Positions 1 through 8,034 of a stretch of 64,000 nt of DNA are shown in pieces. The notes below the pieces were generated by a model. The model ran no database searches, was not told the origin of the DNA, and saw only the letters and a program-made list of their open reading frames with translations. Source of the stretch: Paenibacillus puerhi (GTDB taxonomy: Bacteria > Bacillota > Bacilli > Paenibacillales > NBRC-103111); NCBI RefSeq assembly GCF_009846885.1, contig NZ_WUWM01000019.1:78533-142532 (forward strand). Reading direction: 5' to 3'. Both the position numbers and the translations under genes were made by a program. Position 1 is the first letter of the stretch. Every line of letters begins with the position of its first letter.

Positions 1-256
1 CTTCGTCGCGGCGGAAATGACAGAAAGCACAGTGCTCTTCGCATACATTCGTAAAGTAAAGACTCATGTTGTCGACGAAATACACTTTTTTGCCATTCTT
101 GCGTAAATTGACGGTATTGGCCATCTGGCCAATGGTCAGAAGATCGTCGGATTCATAGAGGAACACGCCGTCCTCCAATGTGAGGCGCTCGCCATGCTCC
201 ACCTTCTCGGCGATTGCCGCCATGCGCAGTTGTTCGTTGCTGATTGCGGTGCTCAT
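1..256 (-). CDS. mqnE: Aminofutalosine synthase MqnE (5' part only)
   Basis: N-terminal 85 residues of a radical SAM enzyme; the rest lies beyond the left edge. The ATG at 256 follows a GGAGGTGG ribosome binding site. The fragment contains the stretch LYFTNVCEEHCAFCHF, whose CxxxCxxC cysteines hold the radical SAM [4Fe-4S] cluster. This motif, with the preceding LTLEDGVFLYESDDLL and RKNGKKVYF, is typical of MqnE, which joins the carboxyvinyl chorismate derivative to S-adenosylmethionine to make aminofutalosine in the alternative menaquinone pathway. MqnC and CofG/CofH share the cluster motif and cannot be excluded from so short a fragment, but the N-terminal sequence favours MqnE. Confidence 0.8.
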   Translation of the reverse strand, partial: MSTAISNEQLRMAAIAEKVEHGERLTLEDGVFLYESDDLLTIGQMANTVNLRKNGKKVYFVDNMSLYFTNVCEEHCAFCHFRRDE

Positions 257-387
257 CGATCCACCTCCGTAAACTGGATAGGCGCCCATGGGCAGTTGGC
301 TCATGGGCGCATTCTACAAATCTGGCACAAATTAAACGAATATCAGGCACATGTTTCTTCTGATACTAGCTATGGACAATCCATCTT

Positions 388-416
388 ATTATAAACCTCA
401 TATCCAAGCGGGGCAA
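388..416 (-). promoter_or_regulatory. Putative SigA promoter of mqnE
   Basis: On the minus strand TTGCCC (411-416) and a perfect TATAAT (388-393) are separated by 17 bases. They point toward mqnE and lie about 130 bases upstream of its start. Confidence 0.5.
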
Positions 417-526
417 TACATCATAAATTTTTGATTCTCTATTTTCTTCGTCTCCGAAATCTAGTATACTTCTTTTTTGTTAGCATGTAGACGGTACAAG
501 TTGGATAGGCGGTGTAAGCTTGCTTA

Positions 527-760
527 ATGGACAATTTAGCTGACCAGCAATTCACACTGACTCGGGAGATCGAACATATCCGCGAGCGGATGGTTCGATT
601 AGGTGTGGAGCTAGGTTTGATGCATCCCGAGGTTCACCGCTGCAGCGAACAACTGGACGTGCTCCTGCTGCGGTATTATCGAATGGAGAGGCTGAGGAAA
701 CAAACCGGCTATCCAAAGTCCCTTGAGGTGTCCGACGCAAAGGAGTATACTTTTATATAG
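527..760 (+). CDS. Spo0E-like aspartyl-phosphate phosphatase
   Basis: A 77-residue protein of the Spo0E family, which dephosphorylates response regulators such as Spo0A~P and so delays sporulation. The family pattern is clear: IEHIRERMVRLGVELGL, then SEQLD in place of the signature SQELD, then a short helix LLLRYYRM. The predicted fold is a two-helix hairpin, and the length is usual for the family. The ribosome binding site is weak (GGCGGTG, 13 bases before the ATG). It stands alone between mqnE on the other strand and the Fe-S carrier gene, with a TATACT box near 466. Which response regulator it acts on cannot be told from sequence. Confidence 0.8.
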   Translation: MDNLADQQFTLTREIEHIRERMVRLGVELGLMHPEVHRCSEQLDVLLLRYYRMERLRKQTGYPKSLEVSDAKEYTFI

Positions 761-793
761 AACTAACTTTTAGGCAAGGGAGGCTGAGTTTCT

Positions 794-1156
794 ATGATTA
801 CGATCAGTGAGACGGCTAGCGATAAAATCAAAGAAATGCTGCAAGCGGAGGAAGCTGACAATTTATTTCTGCGTATCGGCGTGAAGTCGGGCGGCTGCAG
901 CGGCTTTTCTTATGGCATGGGCTTTGACGACAATCAGGAGGAAAGCGACAAGGTCATGGAGATCCATGGACTGAAGGTTGTCGTGGATGAGGAGAGCGCC
1001 AAGTACCTGTACGGTGTCGAGATTGACTTTCAAGACACCGGAATCGGCGGGGGCTTCACGATTCAAAACCCGAACGCGGTGGCTTCCTGCGGCTGCGGAC
1101 AATCGTTCCGCACGAAGGAAGAGGATGCGGTGCTGGCTCAGCCTTGCGAAGACTAA
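794..1156 (+). CDS. A-type iron-sulfur carrier (IscA/SufA/ErpA family)
   Basis: A 120-residue HesB/IscA-fold protein that carries Fe-S clusters to target apoproteins. The three conserved cysteines are visible: one in GVKSGGCSGFSYGMGF and two in ASCGCGQSF. The ATG is preceded by GGGAGGC (about 8 bases). The acidic tail after the CGCGQSF motif (KEEDAVLAQPCED) ends in an extra cysteine beyond the usual C-terminus. No other suf or isc genes are nearby, so it is a stand-alone carrier like B. subtilis YutM. An intrinsic terminator follows directly. Confidence 0.88.
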   Translation: MITISETASDKIKEMLQAEEADNLFLRIGVKSGGCSGFSYGMGFDDNQEESDKVMEIHGLKVVVDEESAKYLYGVEIDFQDTGIGGGFTIQNPNAVASCGCGQSFRTKEEDAVLAQPCED

Positions 1157-1187
1157 CCCCCTGAGCTAGTTATCATGGAAATGCTGT

Positions 1188-1238
1188 CTTCCGCGCAGGA
1201 TGTGTGATGTGTACACACCCCGCGCGGAAGGTTTTTTT
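1188..1238 (+). terminator. Intrinsic terminator of the A-type carrier gene
   Basis: Inverted repeat CTTCCGCGC (1188-1196) and GCGCGGAAG (1222-1230), followed by seven T. Confidence 0.85.
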
Positions 1239-1255
1239 ATGTGCGGATCATCTTT

Positions 1256-1344
1256 TGTGGATAAGTCAGGTCGGTATTCATGATATACACAGGCACGATG
1301 CAAGATCTGGCGCCTTATTAGATGCTTTATGCACAGTATCCACA
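1256..1344. promoter_or_regulatory. DnaA-box cluster A
   Basis: Four 9-mers match or nearly match TTATNCACA: TTATCCACA on the minus strand (1256-1264), ATATACACA (1283-1291, one mismatch), TTATGCACA (1327-1335) and GTATCCACA (1336-1344, one mismatch). The last two are directly abutted. No gene starts nearby on the plus strand, so this may be a DnaA-titrating cluster rather than a promoter element. The 318 bases from 1157 to 1474 otherwise hold only the two terminators. Confidence 0.55.
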
Positions 1345-1425
1345 GTTACATGCAGCCGAAGAGCGTGAGTCGATCTTGAACCCGAGCATGGGTGGGTGAC
1401 TTGCTTGGAAGGCTCGCATCCATAA

Positions 1426-1460
1426 GAAAAGCAGCCCTCCGTGTCGCGTGAAGGACTGCA
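1426..1460 (-). terminator. Intrinsic terminator of the SPW-like gene
   Basis: On the minus strand a 10-bp stem GCAGTCCTTC / GGAGGGCTGC (with G-U pairs) is followed by TTTTCTT. Confidence 0.7.
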
Positions 1461-1474
1461 TTCCCGTTAAGCGG

Positions 1475-1801
1475 TTATTTAGGCGGTATATGCCGGTTCA
1501 ACGCCGCATAGTTGAGCAGCACAGTCGCATATCCAAGCGCGATATAAAGGAGCGCTGCGATCCAATTCAAAAGAAACGCAAAAGGAAAAATGAGGAACGA
1601 TACGCCGCAGAGCAGGGACACCCAATGGGGCGCAGAAGACCAGCCTGTCTGACCCCGTGCGGATAACGAGGAGAAGAGCTGGAGGAAGCCGAGCACCGCT
1701 CCTGTCCAAACGGCATGCTCATTGTCGGCAAAGCCTGCCCACCAGGGCCCGGCAACAAAGAGGATGCCGATCAACGCGGCAAGTCCATTGTAGAAGGCCA
1801 T
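1475..1801 (-). CDS. Small four-helix membrane protein, SPW-repeat-like
   Basis: A 108-residue hydrophobic protein with about four transmembrane segments (residues 5-20, 30-45, 58-78, 82-98). Two halves each begin with a small-residue/Pro-Trp motif (AGPWWAGF and SAPHWVSLL) followed by a glycine-containing helix, which resembles the SPW repeat family. The ATG at 1801 has an AGAAAGGATGG ribosome binding site. No function is known for this family. It is a single gene with its own terminator, flanked by the two DnaA-box clusters. Confidence 0.6.
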   Translation of the reverse strand: MAFYNGLAALIGILFVAGPWWAGFADNEHAVWTGAVLGFLQLFSSLSARGQTGWSSAPHWVSLLCGVSFLIFPFAFLLNWIAALLYIALGYATVLLNYAALNRHIPPK

Positions 1802-1915
1802 CCGATCTCACCATCCTTTCTACAGCGCTGTAAGGGCTATAGAGAGGCGTACCCGAGTCCGAGCCCTTGCTTTACAATATGCAAGCGATTGCAGAAAGGT
1901 TACGTAGACCTTGGC

Positions 1916-2212
1916 TTATCTATCCATCAGCACCCTGATCCCTTGAATCACATTATAAATCATGACGGCCAAGTACAAGACGGCACATAGCACCGAAGCC
2001 AGAATTATGCTGCCAAACGTAGAGGAACCGAAAAACAGAACGAGGAAAAGAATAAGGGATGCGAAAGGAAGTACATGGGATACCAGCGCTTTCTTGGCGT
2101 GGTGTTGGACTTCGCGGTCATCCGTTATGAAGTAGATCACAATCGGTATAATAAAGCCTGCAAAGAAAATGCTGAAATAAGCGATGGATGAAATGATTTT
2201 TCTTGTTTCCAT
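1916..2212 (-). CDS. DUF4870-type small membrane protein
   Basis: A 98-residue protein with three transmembrane helices. The order is a first helix (SSIAYFSIFFAGFIIPIVIYFIT), a polar stretch DDREVQHHAKKAL, then two hydrophobic helices. The loop with charged residues, HHAKKAL and a following helix is the signature of DUF4870 proteins, whose role is unknown. The ORF is open further upstream, but the ATG at 2212 is chosen because AGAAGGGAG lies 8 bases before it. Confidence 0.7.
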   Translation of the reverse strand: METRKIISSIAYFSIFFAGFIIPIVIYFITDDREVQHHAKKALVSHVLPFASLILFLVLFFGSSTFGSIILASVLCAVLYLAVMIYNVIQGIRVLMDR

Positions 2213-2348
2213 ACTAAACGTCTCCCTTCTAAAGGCAATGAATTGGTAGTCAATACGTAGAGAAGAAAGCATCGTTTCATTCTTTTGAGAAATGAGGATC
2301 ATCCGGATTGTGATTAAATTTTTTTATAGCCTGAGGCTAACTACAGGT

Positions 2349-2447
2349 TGTGTATAACGTTGTCCACATATCCTTCCGTATCAGTCCCTATAATTCTACA
2401 CTTGTCAACATGATATGCACAGGATGTACACAGCTTCATGTGGATAA
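2349..2447. promoter_or_regulatory. DnaA-box cluster B upstream of sda
   Basis: Perfect TTATNCACA boxes lie on the minus strand at 2349-2357 (TTATACACA) and 2439-2447 (TTATCCACA). One-mismatch boxes are TTGTCCACA (2360-2368) and ATATGCACA (2413-2421). Weaker matches are at 2402-2410 and 2424-2432. They lie 70-170 bases before sda. In B. subtilis DnaA directly activates sda, so the arrangement fits conserved replication-status control of sporulation. A possible promoter, TTGTTC (2456-2461) 17 bases from TAATAT (2479-2484), lies just downstream. Confidence 0.7.
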
Positions 2448-2516
2448 CGGAACGGTTGTTCTATATTCCAGGTCATGGTAATATGACTGTACTTTAAGAA
2501 TAGTAAGGTGATGGCT

Positions 2517-2672
2517 ATGAAACTGATCAGTAATGAGATCTTGGTAGAATCCTACTTTAAAGCCCTCGACTTGAAGCTTGAAGAAGAATTTGTCGAATTA
2601 CTGTTGGAAGAGATAAATCGTCGTCAGCTTGACTTGGATTTTCACAGAGAAAGCGATGCGCAGGTCAGCTGA
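2517..2672 (+). CDS. sda: Sporulation checkpoint inhibitor Sda
   Basis: A 51-residue protein. Sda binds the sporulation histidine kinase and blocks its autophosphorylation when replication is perturbed. The sequence begins MKLISNEILVESYFKALDL and continues with EEEFVELLLEEINRR, closely matching the B. subtilis Sda pattern of two amphipathic helices (LSDELLIESY...FIELIENEIKRR). A second in-frame ATG at 2511 lies against the AAGGTG ribosome binding site, so 2517, with 6-base spacing, is preferred. The stop codon is inside the terminator hairpin. DnaA boxes upstream support the identification. Confidence 0.9.
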   Translation: MKLISNEILVESYFKALDLKLEEEFVELLLEEINRRQLDLDFHRESDAQVS

Positions 2673-2688
2673 CCTGCTTTTTTTTTTG
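2660..2688 (+). terminator. Intrinsic terminator of sda, overlapping its stop codon
   Basis: GCAGGTC-AGCT-GACCTGC is followed by ten or more T. The sda stop codon (2670-2672) lies in the loop and 3' arm. Confidence 0.85.
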
Positions 2689-2703
2689 GGAATCAAACGA
2701 ATC

Positions 2704-2742
2704 AAACAGCCCTCTATCCTAGGTTAGGTAGAGGGCTGTTTG
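2704..2742 (-). terminator. Terminator hairpin of the ferredoxin reductase gene
   Basis: A long inverted repeat, CAAACAGCCCTCTA and TAGAGGGCTGTTTG, lies just past the yumC stop. The T-tract on the minus strand is poor (TTTGATTCG). Confidence 0.6.
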
Positions 2743-2755
2743 AGCGCAAGCGATG

Positions 2756-3748
2756 TTACAGCTTCATGTTGGAGCTGTGTCCTGGGGACAGCTTCGCCGT
2801 AGGATCAATGTACACCTTGGCGTTGTTAATAGCGGTCGGCGCTTCTCCGAACCCTACAGCGATCAGCTTGAGCTTGCCGGGGTAGGTGGTGATATCGCCG
2901 GCAGCGAAAATGCCCGGGATGTTGGTTTCCATGCGGGAGTCCACCACGATGGAGCCGTTCTCGATTTCGAGTCCCCATTGGCCGATAGGTCCGAGGGAAG
3001 AGACGAAGCCAAAGTTGACAATGACGGCATCGACATTGATGATCGTCTGCTCGCCTGATTTAATATCGCTCAGGACAACGGAGGATATCTTGTCATCTCC
3101 GCCATGGAGGGAAACGATTTCCTTAGGCGTCAGAACCTTGACTTTGGATTTCATCAGGTTTTCTACACTGTGCTCATGCGCGCGGAACTTATCGCGGCGG
3201 TGAATCAGCGTGACCTCTTCGGCGATCGGCTCCAGCATGAGCGCCCAGTCTACGGCCGAGTCGCCGCCGCCGCTGATCAGCACCTTTTGATTTTTGAATT
3301 TATAGAGATCGCTGACGAAGTAGTGCAGGTTTGTCTTCTCATACTTGGCGGCTTCCGGCAGCTCGAGTCTTCTTGGCTCGAATGCGCCTACGCCTCCCGT
3401 GATAATGACGGCTCTGGATTGATGAACGCCTTTGTCCGTCGTAACTTCGAATAACCGCTCGTCCTTTTTCTCGACCTTGTGTACCTTTTCCTCGAGGCAG
3501 ACGTTGATTCCACTGAAATGCTTCATTTGGGCATCCAGGTTATTGACAAGCTCCTGGGCGGTAACTTTAGGGAAGCCCGCAACATCATAAATATATTTCT
3601 CCGGATACAGCGCCGCAAGTTGTCCGCCGAGCTGCGGCATGCTCTCGATCAGTTTGACTGAGGCCTGGCGCATTCCGCCGTAAAACGAAGCGAACATCCC
3701 GGCAGGCCCCCCGCCAATAACAATAATGTCTACAATTTCGTTGCTCAT
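2756..3748 (-). CDS. yumC: Ferredoxin/flavodoxin--NADP+ reductase, YumC type
   Basis: A 330-residue cytoplasmic flavoprotein related to thioredoxin reductase but without the redox CxxC. It transfers electrons between NADPH and ferredoxin or flavodoxin. The FAD-binding GGGPAG motif is at residues 12-17, [14 protein letters not shown] at about 38-51, the NAD(P)-binding [11 protein letters not shown] at about 160-170, and the FAD-contacting GIFAAGDI at about 285. The absence of CxxC and the length match YumC. The ATG at 3748 has a GGAGGTG ribosome binding site. It is divergent from ndh across a 464-base gap; a minus-strand TATAAT is at 3789-3794. Confidence 0.9.
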   Translation of the reverse strand: MSNEIVDIIVIGGGPAGMFASFYGGMRQASVKLIESMPQLGGQLAALYPEKYIYDVAGFPKVTAQELVNNLDAQMKHFSGINVCLEEKVHKVEKKDERLFEVTTDKGVHQSRAVIITGGVGAFEPRRLELPEAAKYEKTNLHYFVSDLYKFKNQKVLISGGGDSAVDWALMLEPIAEEVTLIHRRDKFRAHEHSVENLMKSKVKVLTPKEIVSLHGGDDKISSVVLSDIKSGEQTIINVDAVIVNFGFVSSLGPIGQWGLEIENGSIVVDSRMETNIPGIFAAGDITTYPGKLKLIAVGFGEAPTAINNAKVYIDPTAKLSPGHSSNMKL

Positions 3749-4132
3749 GAAAGATAAAACACCTCCGGTACGGGTATGAATCCCCTCTATTATAAACGCA
3801 GGTCTCCTCTATGGAAATATAAAGAGAACAATTATCAATTAAATTGTGGAATGACGTTCAAATTTTTTTCAAATTGCGATGGATCATAAAGTGATTTTTG
3901 TCATATAATCGTTACTTTGTAATCAAAATAACACTTGCTATTTCAGACGTAACATTATATCATTTCATAAGAATTGGTTAGTTCTGTTCATTTATGTTTT
4001 CGGTGTACGTTGTCCCGGTTAAACAGAAGTATACGGACCGGGCTCGACTCAAGAATATGGGGTATGAACCTCTCGGTTCAAGGGACCTTATGGAATTTGT
4101 ATATGAGGGCAAACACTTACTTTTGATATAGA

Positions 4133-4150
4133 TTGTGTAAAATTTCACAA
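4133..4150 (+). promoter_or_regulatory. Rex operator in the ndh promoter
   Basis: TTGTGTAAAATTTCACAA differs from the Rex consensus TTGTGAAnnnnTTCACAA at one fixed position. It overlaps a TAAAAT -10 box (4138-4143) about 65 bases upstream of ndh. Rex releases DNA when NADH is high, so ndh would be induced by a raised NADH/NAD+ ratio. The rest of the 3749-4212 gap is AT-rich with no gene. Confidence 0.8.
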
Positions 4151-4212
4151 AGAATTTTGTAAGAACCTACAAAGCTAAATAGAAAAACTACCTAGGATGG
4201 AAGGGATAGAGC

Positions 4213-5403
4213 ATGAGTCGAATTCCAAGAATTGTAATTTTGGGTGCTGGCTATGGCGGTATTGTTACGGCGATCCGGTTGCAGAAGGAGCTTAACTATA
4301 ACGAAGCCGATGTTACCTTGGTAAATAAACATGATTATCATTATATCACTACGCATCTGCACATGCCGGCGGCAGGGACGGATAATCCGGAGAATGCGCG
4401 CGTTAATATTTTGAAGCTGATCGATGAGTTCAAGATCGACTTCGTCAAATCGACCGTTGTCCAAATTCGCCCGCAAGAAAAGAAGGTTATTCTGGAGGAA
4501 GGAACGCTTTCCTACGATTATTTGGTGATCGGACTCGGCGGGGAGCCGGAAACGTTCGGTATTCCGGGCTTGAAGGAGCATGCATTGAACATTCGTTCGA
4601 TCAACAGCGTGCGCTTTATCCGCGAGCATATCGAGTATCAGTTCGCCAAGTTCAAGCGGGAGCCTTCGCGTTCGGATTACTTGACCTTCGTAGTCGGCGG
4701 CGCCGGCTTTACAGGTATCGAGTTTGTCGGTGAGCTTGCAGACCGTATCCCGGAGCTGTGCAAGGAGTTCGACGTAGATCCATCTCAGGTGCAGATTTAC
4801 AATATCGAGGCCGCTCCGACAGCGCTGCCGGGCTTTGATCCGGAGCTTGTCGAGTATGCGATGAACGTCCTGCAGAACAAGGGCGTTACATTTAAAATCG
4901 CCACGGCGATCAAGGAATGCACTCCCGACGGAGTCGTTCTCGCAACCGGAGAAGAGATCAAATCCTCTACCGTTATCTGGACGGGCGGAATTCGCGGCAA
5001 CCACATGCTGGATGAGGCGGGCTTCGAGACGATGCGCGGCCGCATCAAGGTAGACGATACGCTGCGTATCCCCGGGCATGAGAACATCTATGTGCTCGGC
5101 GATTGTTCCATCGTGATGAACCCGGAAGGCCGTCCGTATCCGCCGACCGCTCAGATCTCGATGCAGCAGGCCGATGTTTGTGCGCATAACCTGGTCGCCC
5201 AGATCCGTAATTCGGACCTGAAGAAGTTCGAATACAAGCCGAAGGGAACCGTTGCCTCGCTGGGCCGGGGCGAAGCCATCGGCATCGTCGGCTCGCGCAA
5301 GATCAAGGGCGGCGTCGCAGCGGTGATGAAGAAGATCATCGATGTCCGTTATCTGTATATTATCGGCGGAATTCCACTCGTGCTGAAGAAAGGCCGATTC
5401 TAG
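4213..5403 (+). CDS. ndh: Type II NADH dehydrogenase (NDH-2)
   Basis: A 396-residue single-subunit, non-proton-pumping NADH:menaquinone oxidoreductase on the inner face of the membrane. Two dinucleotide folds are visible: FAD-binding VILGAGYGGI at residues 7-16 and NADH-binding VVGGAGFTGIEFVGELAD at about 162-179. NVYVLGDC-like ENIYVLGDCS at about 295 contacts FAD. TAQISMQQA near 320 matches the quinone-side NDH-2 motif, and an amphipathic C-terminal helix provides membrane attachment. The ribosome binding site is GGATGGAAGGG. Rex control is indicated by the operator upstream, as for B. subtilis ndh. Confidence 0.92.
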   Translation: MSRIPRIVILGAGYGGIVTAIRLQKELNYNEADVTLVNKHDYHYITTHLHMPAAGTDNPENARVNILKLIDEFKIDFVKSTVVQIRPQEKKVILEEGTLSYDYLVIGLGGEPETFGIPGLKEHALNIRSINSVRFIREHIEYQFAKFKREPSRSDYLTFVVGGAGFTGIEFVGELADRIPELCKEFDVDPSQVQIYNIEAAPTALPGFDPELVEYAMNVLQNKGVTFKIATAIKECTPDGVVLATGEEIKSSTVIWTGGIRGNHMLDEAGFETMRGRIKVDDTLRIPGHENIYVLGDCSIVMNPEGRPYPPTAQISMQQADVCAHNLVAQIRNSDLKKFEYKPKGTVASLGRGEAIGIVGSRKIKGGVAAVMKKIIDVRYLYIIGGIPLVLKKGRF

Positions 5404-5406
5404 CCT

Positions 5407-5679
5407 ATGCGCCACTGCAGCGTTCAAGTTAGGGGGCTGCTGACTCGGGAGGAGCTGGACCGTTACAATGCCTTGATCGAGGTCGGTCATTTCCTGGAGG
5501 AGCATAAGCGTTATGATCTGGTGGCCCCGGTGCAGAAGGAGATCGATATTTTGATCCTGCCGGCTATCGAACGCTTGAAGGAGAAGTCGCGGCAGCGTGA
5601 TCGCGATACGGAGGAATATTTGCGTCGCAAAGCCTTGGAGCAGGAGCTGGCTAAGCTGGCGGAGGAAGACGACGATTAG
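5407..5679 (+). CDS. Hypothetical charged helical protein in operon with ndh
   Basis: A 90-residue protein that starts 4 bases after the ndh stop, so it is almost certainly cotranscribed with ndh. Its sequence is polar and helical. The C-terminal half (KEIDILILPAIERLKEKSRQRDRDTEEYLRR followed by Glu/Asp) looks like a coiled coil with an acidic tail. No signal peptide or membrane segment is seen, and I recognise no family. The starting ATG has no good ribosome binding site; translational coupling is likely. A strong terminator follows. Confidence 0.6.
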   Translation: MRHCSVQVRGLLTREELDRYNALIEVGHFLEEHKRYDLVAPVQKEIDILILPAIERLKEKSRQRDRDTEEYLRRKALEQELAKLAEEDDD

Positions 5680-5688
5680 TTAGATACA

Positions 5689-5735
5689 AACACCTTGCGA
5701 GTCGGCATGGAAGCCGATCCCGCAAGGTGTTTTTG
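5689..5735 (+). terminator. Terminator of the ndh operon
   Basis: CACCTTGCG (5691-5699) pairs with CGCAAGGTG (5721-5729), and TTTTT follows. An inner stem TCGGC/GCCGA extends it. Confidence 0.85.
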
Positions 5736-5770
5736 CGTACTCCGCCGGATCGGTGAGAATCAGAGGTAGG

Positions 5771-5800
5771 TTGACTTTTGATAATGATAACCATTATCAT
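5771..5800 (+). promoter_or_regulatory. Promoter with overlapping Fur box
   Basis: TTGACT (5771-5776) and TATCAT (5795-5800) are 18 bases apart. Between and over them lies GATAATGATAACCATTATC (5780-5798), which matches the 19-bp Fur consensus at 18 positions. Iron-loaded Fur would occlude this promoter. Confidence 0.85.
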
Positions 5801-5862
5801 TAAAGTGACCTTATTATTTCCTTCATCTGCCACACACCTTCAACTTGAAAAGGAGAGATCAC

Positions 5863-6441
5863 GTGAACCTCACCCTGCCTAAAGGAACCGTTACTGAAGT
5901 AATCAAGGAAAGAAGAACGATTAAGAAGTTCAAACCGGACCCCATCCCCATGGAGACGGTAACCGAGCTGTTGAATATAGCGGCGTGGGCCCCGAACCAT
6001 GGTCTGCGGGAGCCTTGGCGGTTTATCGCATTTAAGGAAGAGGGCAAGGAAAGACTGACCGAAGCTCTCAGCAGCTTCCTGATCGAGGTTCGCAAGATGG
6101 ATGCGGAAGCCGTGATGAAGCGAATGGACTATTTCTTAAGCATTCCGCTGCTGCTGCTGGTGGTTGTCCCTTACCGGGAGAAGGTGCTGGAGCGCGATGA
6201 GGATTATGCGGCAGCGAGCGCGCTGATCCAGAATCTGCAGCTAGCGGCTTGGGAACGCGACATCGGGGTGCTTTGGAGAACGAATCCTGCCTTATACGCA
6301 GAAGAGGTGAAGGAGAAGCTGGGCGTCGCTGCGGAGGAACGGATTATAGGCCTGCTTCAGATCGGCTATCCTGAGGTCATCCCACCGGCGCAGGGCAGAA
6401 CAGCGGCCGAGACGCTGCTGACGGTGGTCGATAGCCGTTGA
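5863..6441 (+). CDS. Nitroreductase family FMN oxidoreductase, Fur-regulated
   Basis: A 192-residue flavoprotein of the YdjA-like nitroreductase group. RRTIKKF near residue 20 and APNHGLREPWRF at about 45-56 are FMN-binding features. GIGV-like DIGVLWRTNPA and EERIIGLLQIGYPE close the fold. The GTG at 5863 is chosen because AAAGGAGAG sits 6 bases before it; an upstream in-frame extension would begin within that site. Fur control suggests a role when iron is low, for example supplying reduced flavin for ferric iron release, but this is inference. No partner gene is adjacent. Confidence 0.82.
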   Translation: MNLTLPKGTVTEVIKERRTIKKFKPDPIPMETVTELLNIAAWAPNHGLREPWRFIAFKEEGKERLTEALSSFLIEVRKMDAEAVMKRMDYFLSIPLLLLVVVPYREKVLERDEDYAAASALIQNLQLAAWERDIGVLWRTNPALYAEEVKEKLGVAAEERIIGLLQIGYPEVIPPAQGRTAAETLLTVVDSR

Positions 6442-6556
6442 GAGGAGACGCGCCGAGAAGCAGCCTCTAGGGCCAAAGACTTGCCTAAATGGGCGGGCCA
6501 TCCGCCAAGTCATGTGAGAAGATAGCCAGCATTGCTCGCCCATACCGTCTACTCAT

Positions 6557-6609
6557 AACAAAGAACCTTCAGCTCCGCTAGTGCAGAGGAGCATGAAGGT
6601 TCTTTGTTA
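6557..6609. terminator. Bidirectional terminator between nitroreductase and hemQ
   Basis: AACAAAGAACCTTCA and TGAAGGTTCTTTGTT form a long stem that can act on both strands of this convergent pair. Confidence 0.75.
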
Positions 6610-6648
6610 CGTTATGGAGCTATGGAGTTATGGAGGCAGCCAGCCTGC

Positions 6649-7395
6649 CTACAGCTTTAGCAGATTGACGGTTTTGTCCGCATCGAGCAGGTTGCCTACA
6701 TAGAAGTCGCCGAACTCTCCGAAGCGTGCGCTTGTTTCGTCGAAGCGCATCTCGGTCACGATCTTCTTGAACTGCAGAGCATCGTCAGCGAACAGGGTCA
6801 CGCCCCACTCCCAATCGTCGAGGCCGATGGAGCCTCCGATAATCTGCTTGACCTTGCCTGCATACGTCCGTCCGATCGTGCCGTGACCGCGCATAAACGT
6901 ACGGCGGTCTTCGGTGCTCAACATGTACCAGTTATCGTTCCCCTCGCGGCGCTTGTTCATCGGATAGAAGCAGAAGTGCTTCGCTTTCGGCAGAATAGGC
7001 TTCAAGCGGGCGACGATGTCCGGGTCCTGCATAGGGTCGGTGCCTGGCTTGGCCATATAGCCCCCGAGCTCGACGACGGAAACATAGGAATAGGTAGGGA
7101 TCGTCACTTGCGCAAACAAGGTCTTGTTGAAGGCGGTCTCGAGCTCATTCAGCTCCTCCAGCGTTTCACGCAGATGCATGAATGCGAAATCAGCCTTCTG
7201 TCCGACGATCGAATAAAAAGCGGTGCTGCCCAGCTTCTGATCCTCCGTCGACTGATACTGCTTGAGCAGGGTCAGCAGTTCATCCTCGGCACGGCCCCGC
7301 TCCTGTGCGCTCAAGCTTCTCCAGGCATTCCAGTCGATAGCGCGAAAATCATGCAGGCTGTACCAGCCTTCCAATGTATGTACGGCTTCACTCAT
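6649..7395 (-). CDS. hemQ: Coproheme decarboxylase HemQ (ChdC)
   Basis: A 248-residue chlorite-dismutase-fold enzyme. In Gram-positive bacteria it converts Fe-coproporphyrin III to heme b by two H2O2-dependent decarboxylations, the last step of the coproporphyrin-dependent heme route. [15 protein letters not shown] carries the catalytic tyrosine. [38 protein letters not shown] carries the proximal histidine and the conserved [12 protein letters not shown] block. The length is that of the family. The ATG at 7395 has an AAAGGGAGAGATGA ribosome binding site. Other heme genes are not in the window; the convergent neighbour is the Fur-controlled nitroreductase. Confidence 0.93.
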   Translation of the reverse strand: MSEAVHTLEGWYSLHDFRAIDWNAWRSLSAQERGRAEDELLTLLKQYQSTEDQKLGSTAFYSIVGQKADFAFMHLRETLEELNELETAFNKTLFAQVTIPTYSYVSVVELGGYMAKPGTDPMQDPDIVARLKPILPKAKHFCFYPMNKRREGNDNWYMLSTEDRRTFMRGHGTIGRTYAGKVKQIIGGSIGLDDWEWGVTLFADDALQFKKIVTEMRFDETSARFGEFGDFYVGNLLDADKTVNLLKL

Positions 7396-7535
7396 GCTTC
7401 ATCTCTCCCTTTGGCAACTTATCGTGATTTCTTAAGCTTGTTTCATTGTAGCTAAAGAAGCCCTTCAGGGCAAATGTGTGGCAAAGCCGTGAGCAAATGG
7501 TGACAAAGTGTTCACAGCCTCGCGGCAGGGCAGAC

Positions 7536-7563
7536 TTTACCGTTTGCGGGAATTGATTATAAT
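7536..7563 (+). promoter_or_regulatory. Promoter of the yuiB-like gene
   Basis: TTTACC (7536-7541), 16 bases, TATAAT (7558-7563). The transcript would start near 7570, which bears on the choice of start codon downstream. Confidence 0.5.
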
Positions 7564-7600
7564 AGTAAGAGAGAGAATGCCAAAAGGAGTTGTTCTTGCC

Positions 7601-7885
7601 TTGCTGCAACTGATTATCGTGACGGTGCTGCTGTTTGTGTTGTTCTTCGGACTTGGGTTTATATTGAACATGCTCATGAAAACAACCTGGTTCCCTATAT
7701 ACGGATATATTGCGCTTGTGATCGGGCTTGTCATTTACTGGGGCTGGGGGACGGGGTCGCTCGGACAAAATATCGCCGAGTATTCATTTGCCGATTACGT
7801 ACCTGCGGTAGGCGGGTTGATCGGCGCGGTGCTTAGCGGCTCTACGATCAAGTCGCTGCGTTCGAAGGGCTACCGGATGTTTTAG
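7601..7885 (+). CDS. yuiB: YuiB-like small membrane protein
   Basis: A 94-residue protein if it starts at the TTG at 7601, which lies 11 bases after AAAAGGAG. An in-frame ATG at 7577 would start only a few bases after the predicted transcription start and has no ribosome binding site. The first helix reads VLLFVLFFGLGFILNMLMKTTW, closely resembling B. subtilis YuiB. Two further hydrophobic segments follow (YGYIALVIGLVIYWGWG and a Gly-rich AVGGLIGAVLSG). In B. subtilis yuiB lies beside ndh; here it is 2.2 kb away. Function unknown. Confidence 0.6.
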   Translation: MLQLIIVTVLLFVLFFGLGFILNMLMKTTWFPIYGYIALVIGLVIYWGWGTGSLGQNIAEYSFADYVPAVGGLIGAVLSGSTIKSLRSKGYRMF

Positions 7886-8034
7886 GACGGCGGTAGGCGG
7901 TAGCGGCCATACAGGTTATTAGGGAGGGGGCTCGTCGAGGAAACGGCGCAGCCTTCTTTTTCTTCTACACCGCTGTCGATTGCTGTGGTAAAATGGAGAT
8001 TATCACTTGGTAATACGGATGGGGTTGGACTGCT

